Below are positions 40,448 through 47,606 of a stretch of 50,865 bases of DNA, in pieces. The translations under genes and the position numbers were made by a program. Source of the DNA: an uncultured Prevotella sp. (GTDB lineage Bacteria; Bacteroidota; Bacteroidia; Bacteroidales; Bacteroidaceae); assembly GCA_900550035.1 (NCBI GenBank), contig URQS01000021.1:1-50865 (forward strand). The letters are read 5' to 3'. Position 1 is the first letter of the stretch. Each line of letters opens with the position of its first letter. The notes under the pieces were generated by a model that was given only the letters and a program-made list of their open reading frames with translations, did no database searches and was not told where the DNA came from.

Positions 40448-41650
40448 ATGACATTAGCAAAACCTAAAAATGGATTTTACGGTCGCTTCGGCGGCGCCTA
40501 TATACCTGAGATTCTGCACAAGTGCGTTACCGACTTGCAGGAGGCTTACATCCCCATCATCGAGAGCGAGGAGTTCAAGAACGAGTATCGTGCACTCTTG
40601 CGCGACTACGTAGGTCGCCCCTCGCCGCTGTATTACGCCCGTCGTATGAGCGAGAAGTACGGATGCCAGCTCTATCTGAAACGTGAAGACCTCAACCATA
40701 CGGGTGCGCACAAGATAAATAATACCATCGGGCAGATTCTCATGGCTAAGAAGATGGGCAAGACACGCATCATCGCCGAGACCGGAGCCGGACAGCACGG
40801 AGTGGCTACTGCTACAGTCTGCGCATTGATGGATATGGAGTGTGAGGTGTTTATGGGCAAGACCGATGTGGAGCGACAGCACACCAATGTAGAGCGTATG
40901 CGTATGCTTGGTGCCAAGGTGCATCCCGTCACCACCGGCAACATGACCCTCAGCGACGCATGTTCGGAGGCCATACGCGACTGGTGTTGTCATCCGCAGG
41001 ACACATTCTACATTGTTGGTTCGACAATGGGCCCGCATCCCTATCCCGACATTGTGGCTCGTATGCAGAGTGTCATCTCTGAGGAATTGAAATGGCAACT
41101 TCAGGAGAAGATTGGACGCGACTATCCCGATTGTCTCGTGGCTTGCATTGGTGGCGGAAGCAATGCTGCCGGCACAATATATCACTATGTTGACAATCCT
41201 AAAGTAAAGATGGTATTGGCTGAGGCTGCTGGTCATGGCATAGATACTGATTATACAGCTGCTACAATACATTGCGGTACGGAGGGCATAATTCATGGTG
41301 CGCGTACCATAGTGATGCAGACCGCAGACGGACAGATAAAGGAGGCGTTCACCATTTCGGCAGGTCTTGATTATCCGGGCATCGGACCTATGCATGCTAA
41401 TCTGGCTAAGCAGGGACGTATTGATGTATTGGCAATTAAGGACAATGAGGCTATTCGTGCCGGATACGAACTCACCCGCATGGAGGGCATCATCCCCGCC
41501 ATAGAGTCGGCACACGCCATTGCTGCGTTGCAGCACCTTAAGTTCAAGAAGGACGATGTTGTGGTGCTCACCGTGAGCGGCCGTGGCGACAAGGATGTAG
41601 AGACATATCTGAGTAACAAGCAAATGGCTGGCGAATATGGAAACTTCTAA
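40448..41650 (+). CDS. trpB: Tryptophan synthase beta subunit
   Basis: This 400-residue PLP enzyme condenses indole with serine. The PLP lysine is Lys89 in HTGAHKINNTIGQ. The start GFYGRFGGAYIPEIL, the AETGAGQHGVATA loop, the phosphate-binding CIGGGSNAAG and the C-terminal VVLTVSGRGDKD are all typical of TrpB1. Its 3' end overlaps the start of trpE by 14 nt, so translation is coupled. Confidence 0.97.
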   Translation: MTLAKPKNGFYGRFGGAYIPEILHKCVTDLQEAYIPIIESEEFKNEYRALLRDYVGRPSPLYYARRMSEKYGCQLYLKREDLNHTGAHKINNTIGQILMAKKMGKTRIIAETGAGQHGVATATVCALMDMECEVFMGKTDVERQHTNVERMRMLGAKVHPVTTGNMTLSDACSEAIRDWCCHPQDTFYIVGSTMGPHPYPDIVARMQSVISEELKWQLQEKIGRDYPDCLVACIGGGSNAAGTIYHYVDNPKVKMVLAEAAGHGIDTDYTAATIHCGTEGIIHGARTIVMQTADGQIKEAFTISAGLDYPGIGPMHANLAKQGRIDVLAIKDNEAIRAGYELTRMEGIIPAIESAHAIAALQHLKFKKDDVVVLTVSGRGDKDVETYLSNKQMAGEYGNF

Positions 41651-43031
41651 ATTCAAATACACGACCATGTCGTGCGACATGCTCGCCGACATGTACACAC
41701 CCGTTTCGGTGTATATGCGTATGCGCTATCGTGGTGTGCAGAGCGCATTGATGGAGTGTAGCGACTATCACGACCGTTCAAGCAGCCGCTCCTTTGTAGT
41801 CACTCACCCCATTGGCAGCATTACTATAGGTCATGGGGTGGCGACATTTTCGCTGCCCGGAGGCGGCGTGTTGCGTCGCAACATTGACGACGACTATACC
41901 TGCGATGTTGCCATCAACGAGTTTATGCAGCACTTCGACATCAGCGGCGAACATTCGGATGTGTTCGGATTGTTCGGATATACCACGTTCAATGCGGTGC
42001 GCTACTTTGAGCATATCGACGTGAAGGACGAGACGCAAAAAGAGAACGATGCGCCCGACATATTATATATAATGTATAGGGACATCGTCGTTATCGACCA
42101 TTTCAACAGTCGTATGACGCTCGTCACGCTCGGAGGCTCAGAGGCTCTCGATGCCATGAAGCAGTCGCTCGACTCGGCAGTAGGTCAGGACTACGGATTT
42201 CGTGCTGTCGGCGAGTGTACTTCGCCACTCACCGACGACGAGCATCGTGCCAACATACGACGCGGAATACAGCATTGTCTGCGTGGCGACGTGTTTCAGG
42301 TGGTCATATCGCGCCGCTTCATACAGCATTTTGAGGGCGACGACTTCAAGCTCTATCGCACTCTGCGCAGCATCAATCCCAGTCCTTACCTGTTCTACTT
42401 CGACTTCGGAGGGTTCCGCATATTCGGCTCTTCGCCCGAAACTCATTGCCGCATAGAGAACCGTAAGGCTTACATCGACCCCATTGCGGGCACTACACGA
42501 CGCACGGGCGATGCCGATGCCGACCGCCGTGCTGCCGAGTTCCTGCGCAACGACCCCAAGGAGAATGCCGAACATGTGATGCTAGTAGACCTCGCACGCA
42601 ACGATCTCTCGCGCAACTGTCACGACGTTAAGGTGGATTTCTACAAGGATTTGCAGTATTACTCGCACGTGGTGCATCTCGTAAGCCGTGTCAGCGGACA
42701 GCTTGACAAGGGGGCAGATGCCGTAAAGACATTTATCGATACGTTCCCTGCTGGCACGTTGTCGGGCGCGCCCAAGGTGCGTGCAATGCAGATCATTTCC
42801 GAACTCGAACCTCACAACCGCGGCGCTTATGGCGGATGCGTAGGATTTATCGGACTCAACGGCAATCTGAACCAGGCCATTACAATACGCACGTTTGTAA
42901 GTCGTGGTGGCGAACTGTGGTTTCAGGCTGGCGGTGGCATTGTGGCTAAGAGCAACGTTGAGTATGAACTGCAGGAAGTGAACAACAAATTAGGAGCATT
43001 AAGAAAAGCAATAAAAGAAGCTGAGAAATGA
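41637..43031 (+). CDS. trpE: Anthranilate synthase component I
   Basis: This 464-residue subunit converts chorismate to anthranilate using ammonia from TrpG. The chorismate-binding domain has FQVVISRRF, PYLFYFDFGGFRIFGSSPE, IDPIAGTTRRTGDADADR, LVDLARNDLSRNC and the C-terminal GAYGGCVGFIGLNGNLNQAI. The N-domain has ALMECSD where Trp-inhibited enzymes have a LLES-type motif, so feedback binding is probably kept but modified. It overlaps trpB by 14 nt and trpG by 4 nt (ATGA). An ATG at 41667 is an alternative start. Confidence 0.96.
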   Translation: METSKFKYTTMSCDMLADMYTPVSVYMRMRYRGVQSALMECSDYHDRSSSRSFVVTHPIGSITIGHGVATFSLPGGGVLRRNIDDDYTCDVAINEFMQHFDISGEHSDVFGLFGYTTFNAVRYFEHIDVKDETQKENDAPDILYIMYRDIVVIDHFNSRMTLVTLGGSEALDAMKQSLDSAVGQDYGFRAVGECTSPLTDDEHRANIRRGIQHCLRGDVFQVVISRRFIQHFEGDDFKLYRTLRSINPSPYLFYFDFGGFRIFGSSPETHCRIENRKAYIDPIAGTTRRTGDADADRRAAEFLRNDPKENAEHVMLVDLARNDLSRNCHDVKVDFYKDLQYYSHVVHLVSRVSGQLDKGADAVKTFIDTFPAGTLSGAPKVRAMQIISELEPHNRGAYGGCVGFIGLNGNLNQAITIRTFVSRGGELWFQAGGGIVAKSNVEYELQEVNNKLGALRKAIKEAEK

Positions 43032-43591
43032 AAATAGTGATTATAGACAACTACGACTCGTTCACATACAACCTCTCCCACCTGTTGAAAGAGCTGGGAG
43101 CGGATGTTACGGTGGTTCGTAATGACAAGTTCGAGTTGAAGGATTTGGAGCAGTACGACAAGATTGTACTAAGTCCCGGACCCGGCATACCGTCAGAAGC
43201 GGGATTGCTGCTCGAAGTGATACGCACATACGCCGGACGCAAACCTATACTCGGCGTTTGTCTTGGACATCAGGCTATAGGCGAAGTGTTTGGTGCGAGT
43301 CTTGAAAATCTTAAAGAAGTGTATCACGGAGTGCAAACAGAGGGTACGCAGTTGGGCAACGACTACATCTTCGACGGTCTGCCCGAGCGTGTCATGATGG
43401 GACGTTATCACAGCTGGGTGGTTGCAAAAGATTCGGTGCCCGAATGCTTGGAGGTGACTGCCATGTCTGATGATGGCGAGATAATGGCTATGCGCCATCG
43501 CCAGTACGACATCCACGGCATACAGTTTCATCCCGAGAGTGTACTCACACCAGAGGGTAAAACGATAGTTGGGAACTTCCTAAAACACTGA
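43028..43591 (+). CDS. trpG: Anthranilate synthase component II (glutamine amidotransferase)
   Basis: This 187-residue class I glutaminase supplies ammonia to TrpE. The nucleophile Cys78 is in GVCLGHQAIGE, and His168 and Glu170 are in FHPES. NYDSFTYNL and SPGPGIP are also present. The start overlaps the trpE stop in ATGA. The protein could in principle also serve folate synthesis (PabA). The last codons and stop lie inside the terminator hairpin that follows. Confidence 0.96.
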   Translation: MKIVIIDNYDSFTYNLSHLLKELGADVTVVRNDKFELKDLEQYDKIVLSPGPGIPSEAGLLLEVIRTYAGRKPILGVCLGHQAIGEVFGASLENLKEVYHGVQTEGTQLGNDYIFDGLPERVMMGRYHSWVVAKDSVPECLEVTAMSDDGEIMAMRHRQYDIHGIQFHPESVLTPEGKTIVGNFLKH

Positions 43592-43610
43592 TTTTAGGAA
43601 ATTCCCAACT
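43567..43610. terminator. Hairpin at the end of the trp operon
   Basis: Arms of 19 nt (43567-43585 and 43592-43610) pair with one mismatch around CACTGA. The left arm includes the last trpG codons. There is no long U-tract. It separates trpG from the convergent sigma factor gene. Confidence 0.7.
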
Positions 43611-43638
43611 GTATATTGGATAATTCTGTCTTACATAT

Positions 43639-44238
43639 TTATATTGACAACTGCAGTGTCATACCGTATGTCTTTGCCATGCGTCGCATATTAAGCACAG
43701 CGTAACGCATGCGTCCGAGAGCGGTGTTGATGCTGCAGTTTGTCGTTTCGGCTATCTCCTTGAACGATAACTGCTGATAGAAGCGCATATATACTACTTC
43801 GCGCTGTATCATTGGGAGCATGTCGAGCAGACGGCGCACATCCTTGAGCGTCTGACTATTGATGTATTGACTCTCAATATTGCCAACAATTAGACTTGGG
43901 TCGCTGACATTTGAGAGGTCATTGTCTTTGTTGGCCTCTACAAAATGGAATTGTGCCAGACTTCTGTACCAGTCCATCACGGTGTTGTGGGCAATACGCA
44001 TAAGCCATCCGGCAAACTTGCCTGACGTAGTGTAGCGCCCGTCCTGCATGTATGCAATCGCCTTTACGAACGTATCTTGAAACAGATCTTCGGCTGTTTC
44101 ACGGTCGTGTACAATAAAAAGGATGTATGAGTATATGTTCGACTGATTGCGAAGCAACAGCAAATCAAAAGCGCGGTTGTTCCCATCGATGTATGATAAA
44201 GCCAACTCTTCGTCGGTCATATCTTGTAATTTCTTCAT
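43639..44238 (-). CDS. ECF-type RNA polymerase sigma factor
   Basis: This is a 199-residue sigma-70 family protein. Region 2 has DRETAEDLFQDTFVKAIAY and GKFAGWLMRIAHNTVMDWYR. Region 4 has MLPMIQREVVYMRFYQQLSF, KEIAETTNCSINTALGRM. No anti-sigma gene lies next to it; the upstream gene encodes a protease. Its promoter lies within the terminator hairpin of the preceding protease gene (44325-44355). Its regulon is unknown. Confidence 0.92.
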   Translation of the reverse strand: MKKLQDMTDEELALSYIDGNNRAFDLLLLRNQSNIYSYILFIVHDRETAEDLFQDTFVKAIAYMQDGRYTTSGKFAGWLMRIAHNTVMDWYRSLAQFHFVEANKDNDLSNVSDPSLIVGNIESQYINSQTLKDVRRLLDMLPMIQREVVYMRFYQQLSFKEIAETTNCSINTALGRMRYAVLNMRRMAKTYGMTLQLSI

Positions 44239-44324
44239 TTTTCTCTATTTTTGATTGAGTAAATGTGTTCCGATAGGCAAGTGTCTCGCTTTTTGATGGT
44301 TTATATAAAATGTCTTATCAAATG

Positions 44325-44355
44325 CAAAGATAAAAACTTTTGGCGTAAATGCCAA
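44325..44355 (-). promoter_or_regulatory. Sigma-factor promoter embedded in the protease terminator
   Basis: On the minus strand, TTGG (44352-44355), a 19-nt spacer and TATCTTTG (44325-44332). The -33 lies in one arm of the protease terminator and the -7 begins in its U-tract. Confidence 0.65.
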
Positions 44356-44363
44356 AAGTTTTT
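44332..44363 (-). terminator. Intrinsic terminator of the C10 protease gene
   Basis: AAAAACTTTTGGC and GCCAAAAGTTTTT (13 bp, perfect) flank a 6-nt loop. On the minus strand the stem ends in a T-run. It lies about 50 nt after the protease stop codon. Confidence 0.8.
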
Positions 44364-44410
44364 ATCTTTTAATTAGTTTGGTTATATGTAGCAATACCTT
44401 TATTAATGCA

Positions 44411-46999
44411 TTATCTTACTACAACTTTCTTGCCTTTCACGATGTACAATCCCGGAATTACAGTCAGGTGCTTGACTGTATTGGCTTCAGTACGCACGTC
44501 GCAAACCTTGCTGCCGTCGATGTGGTAAATTGCTATGCGCTCAGCCTTATCAGTAAGGATAGTTATCTCACTGATGCCACCATGGATGTAGTTGGTTGTA
44601 GCATTTGTGACATCGTTTATTGCATTGGGTTTGCCGGCAACGTAGACAAGTGGATTTATTGCATTGATTTCATAATAACCATTTTCTTTTCCGTCTACTA
44701 ATACATAGTATTTGATTTTTGGTAATGAAGTTGAAATGGTCATTTGTTTTTTGGTTTCAGTGTTGAATAGACGCAACTCACCCATTAACGTATTACTGCC
44801 AATTTGTTCTGGAGTGAATTCATATGATATGGTTGTTGTGATACCGTTTCCTGGAATTCTTATTGTTTTTTCTGTATAAGGTCCCTTGCCGGTTTCAGTG
44901 TTGAAAGCTATTAACCAACATTTTGCACTCGTTGTTCCGCCATTGTTTCTTATGTAGTATTTGAATTCTGCTTTATCATCATCCACTCTTGGAACCTTTA
45001 CGTTATTGGTACTATAACGTGCGTTCTTGCGTTCGTATGCATAAGGTGTTGCGTTAGTTTCAACTTTTTCGAGAACAAGCGATGGTGCTGTTGTCTGTTC
45101 TACATTAAACTTCTTGGCGTTCAGCAGTAGTTCCTGACCTTCGCCGTCTTCTACCCATACATACATATTTCCTGCAGTGGTTGGTGTAATGCCAACGTTA
45201 CGTGTTACGGTAGAGTGGGCTGGTATCGTCATGTATAGTCCTTTAACTGCATCATCCGGTTGTGTTGTTGTGTTTGATGTGTACAAGTTAATCAATCCCA
45301 TAAACTCATCGTCACTGTTGTTGGTGACGCTGAGTTTGAATGTACTTTCAATACCGCTGTAATTTGTCTCGTCGGTAGCGATGTCGGTTGTGAGTTGAGT
45401 CTTCACAAGCGAAAGTTGGGTAAGCGATGACTTGACAACGTATGGGCGCATTCCTTCGTAACCGCATTTCTTCCATGTTTTTCCGTTATCAGTACTATAT
45501 ATGGCATATATTGTATATGTACCAGTAGGAGGAAAAGCATAGTCAATTGTAAATGTGGTACCAGTGTAACTGCCACTTCCGTCTTCTTTGACGGCATTAA
45601 GTTTCAGGTCTGTTGCTTTCGATATTAATTGATATCCGCCCTTACCGTCGCTAATGCCATATCCCAATTTGCCTTTGAAATGGTTTGATGTCGGGTTGCC
45701 CCACCAATCTTTAATTGTGATTGAGAACTTATCCGTAGCGCTTTTGCGTGTCGGTTTGGTCAATTCTATGCCTGTGCTATGTCCATTATAACTACCGTCT
45801 AATACCATAACAAAAGGACATTCTGTTAAAGGTTCATCTACTTTGCCGTTGTCTGGCTGTATACCGATAATCATATAACAACTGCGGTTGAAACCGTCAC
45901 TAATGTTGCCGGCGCCTATTCCTCCTTGAGATGGATTTAGAATGGTTATGTCAAAATAACCGTCACCTGCACCGCTCCAACCCCAATTGATGTGATAGAG
46001 TCCGTTGCCATCGCTTCCATCACAAATAAACTGATGACCACCAGCTGTTGTCTGTCCACTGTATAGAATTGGGCGTCTGGCTTGTAGTTCTTGGTCGATG
46101 AGTGCAGTCCACTCAGCGAGTGTGAACGACGAGCGAGGTAGGTCGAGCATAAGGTCAGAGTCGTAGCCGAAGTATTTGGCGAGACTGGCTGGTGTGACAT
46201 TGGCTCCCGATTCTTTATTGTAGTCCATCTTGACAGCTTTGCCACAGTGCAGCATAAGTTTGGCTACGGCATCGGCTTGTGTTTTGGTATAGTTATATGA
46301 ATAGTTAGGGAGCATATTGTCCCAATCGTATTTCTGTCCCTTTGATTCGGCTGACATAACTATCTTTTTGGTATATGTAGTGTACTGTGCTATGTCGGTT
46401 TTTAGTTCATTGGGATATTTCCAATACATCATGACTTGTGCCATAGCAGTAGCTACGCATCCTGTTGCTGCCACATTGGTGCCATCGTATTTAGGACACA
46501 TATTATTATAAGGTTTGCTTTGATTCCATTTTATATCGCCAAGCAATGGACTTATAGCTGTAGTAGTGCGTGTCTGGTTGGCACGCATGGCTTTTGCTTC
46601 TGCAATGTTTTTTATGGCTGAGGTGTTGCCTCGTTTTACCGCTTCGATAGTGGCGCAATAATTTTTAAGAAATGCAGTCATTGCTGTTGGCATATTGTCG
46701 GCATTGTATGTGCCATGGTCGGCATATCCTACAATCTCTGGCATATCGTCGTCGCCTGAAATTATTACAAAACCTTTGTCGTCGCCGAATGGGAAAACGT
46801 AGTATGGTGACAATATTGTTGTCACATTGCCATTTATAGAAGGCGCCTTTGCTACAGCCTTATTGTCAATCTTAATACCGAGTTTAGCTGCTTGACGTTC
46901 GGCTATAACCTTTGCTTGATTGAATGTACGTGGTAAGGCAAAAGCCGTTGTACCGACAAACAGCAGTGCCATCATGAAATAGATATAAAGTCGTCTCAT
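44411..46999 (-). CDS. Secreted C10-family (streptopain-like) cysteine protease with type IX sorting tail
   Basis: This is an 862-residue protein. A signal peptide (about 1-20) is followed by a propeptide with an inhibitor-like FGDDKGFVIISGDDDMPEIVGY segment (71-92). The peptidase domain has the catalytic Cys181 in AATGCVATAMAQVMMYWKYP and the catalytic His322 in TAGGHQFICDG, then LYHINWGWSGAGDGYF. Residues 390-780 are beta-sandwich-like repeats. The last 70 residues (ITILTDKAERIAIYHIDG to IPGLYIVKGKKVVVR) resemble a type A type-IX secretion signal. It is related to streptopain and interpain, so host-protein degradation is plausible. The promoter TTGC-N19-TAAATTTG lies at 47033-47063. Confidence 0.92.
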   Translation of the reverse strand: MRRLYIYFMMALLFVGTTAFALPRTFNQAKVIAERQAAKLGIKIDNKAVAKAPSINGNVTTILSPYYVFPFGDDKGFVIISGDDDMPEIVGYADHGTYNADNMPTAMTAFLKNYCATIEAVKRGNTSAIKNIAEAKAMRANQTRTTTAISPLLGDIKWNQSKPYNNMCPKYDGTNVAATGCVATAMAQVMMYWKYPNELKTDIAQYTTYTKKIVMSAESKGQKYDWDNMLPNYSYNYTKTQADAVAKLMLHCGKAVKMDYNKESGANVTPASLAKYFGYDSDLMLDLPRSSFTLAEWTALIDQELQARRPILYSGQTTAGGHQFICDGSDGNGLYHINWGWSGAGDGYFDITILNPSQGGIGAGNISDGFNRSCYMIIGIQPDNGKVDEPLTECPFVMVLDGSYNGHSTGIELTKPTRKSATDKFSITIKDWWGNPTSNHFKGKLGYGISDGKGGYQLISKATDLKLNAVKEDGSGSYTGTTFTIDYAFPPTGTYTIYAIYSTDNGKTWKKCGYEGMRPYVVKSSLTQLSLVKTQLTTDIATDETNYSGIESTFKLSVTNNSDDEFMGLINLYTSNTTTQPDDAVKGLYMTIPAHSTVTRNVGITPTTAGNMYVWVEDGEGQELLLNAKKFNVEQTTAPSLVLEKVETNATPYAYERKNARYSTNNVKVPRVDDDKAEFKYYIRNNGGTTSAKCWLIAFNTETGKGPYTEKTIRIPGNGITTTISYEFTPEQIGSNTLMGELRLFNTETKKQMTISTSLPKIKYYVLVDGKENGYYEINAINPLVYVAGKPNAINDVTNATTNYIHGGISEITILTDKAERIAIYHIDGSKVCDVRTEANTVKHLTVIPGLYIVKGKKVVVR

Positions 47000-47032
47000 A
47001 TATAAATTGTTTTGGTTGATGTTGAAATTTTA

Positions 47033-47064
47033 CAAATTTAGTGCAAAAATAAAAAATACGCAAA
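47033..47064 (-). promoter_or_regulatory. C10 protease promoter overlapping the upstream terminator
   Basis: On the minus strand, TTTGC (47060-47064), a 19-nt spacer and TAAATTTG (47033-47040). The -33 element is part of the 3' arm of the HAD gene terminator. Confidence 0.6.
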
Positions 47065-47109
47065 TATTTGAGTTGTAAATGACTGATTTTTTACTCAAAT
47101 ATTTGCGTA
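47057..47109 (-). terminator. Intrinsic terminator of the HAD phosphatase gene
   Basis: TACGCAAATATTTGAGT (47057-47073) and its perfect complement (47093-47109) form a 17-bp stem with a 19-nt loop. On the minus strand TTTTTTATTTTT follows. Confidence 0.85.
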
Positions 47110-47146
47110 TTAATTGATTTCTTATCTGCAAGAAGACTTTATACAG

Positions 47147-47578
47147 TTAGAACAGTCCCCACTTCTTTTTGCGCTTGGGCGGTTCCTGTGAGTTGAGTGT
47201 AGGACGTGCATTGCGTATCACGTCGTGCCACGTCATATTGTTATGTACCATTTGGTAAATCAATCCCCAGTCGGGCAGTCCACCAAGGTTGCGGTCGTCT
47301 ATAAATATGTCGGCTTTCAACTTGCGCGAGAAGTGGTTGTTGTTTTCTTTAGTCTCTTCTGGATAGTCGCGGTTGACGGCATAGAACTCGATGCCGCGTT
47401 CGCGACACCAGTTTACTGCGTCGTCAAGAAGTTTACCTTCGCGCACACTCCACAATATCACCTTATGGCGTTCGGCAATAAGCATGCGTATTGTTTCGGT
47501 GGCAAAAGGTATCTCCTCACCAATTTCCGGGTATTTATGTTCGACAATAGTTCCGTCGAAGTCCAATGCAATTACCAT
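47147..47578 (-). CDS. Small HAD-superfamily phosphatase (BT0820-like)
   Basis: This is a 143-residue protein. The nucleophile motif is ALDFDGTIVEHKYPEIG at the N-terminus (Asp6 and Asp8), motif II is LWSVREG and motif III/IV is DIFIDDRNLGG with the metal-binding Asp pair. A short basic tail (PPKRKKKWGLF) ends it. It has no large cap domain, so it may act on a macromolecule or a small phosphate; the substrate is unknown. It lies 28 nt after the wzc stop and is probably the last gene of the polysaccharide transcript. Confidence 0.85.
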   Translation of the reverse strand: MVIALDFDGTIVEHKYPEIGEEIPFATETIRMLIAERHKVILWSVREGKLLDDAVNWCRERGIEFYAVNRDYPEETKENNNHFSRKLKADIFIDDRNLGGLPDWGLIYQMVHNNMTWHDVIRNARPTLNSQEPPKRKKKWGLF

Positions 47579-47606
47579 ATAATGTATATGTACATTATTA
47601 TATGTA

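Noticed and set aside
40454..41698. 414-codon minus-strand frame opposite trpB
   Set aside because: Exact shadow of trpB, with Cys/His-rich low-plausibility sequence and no motif; trpB is unambiguous.
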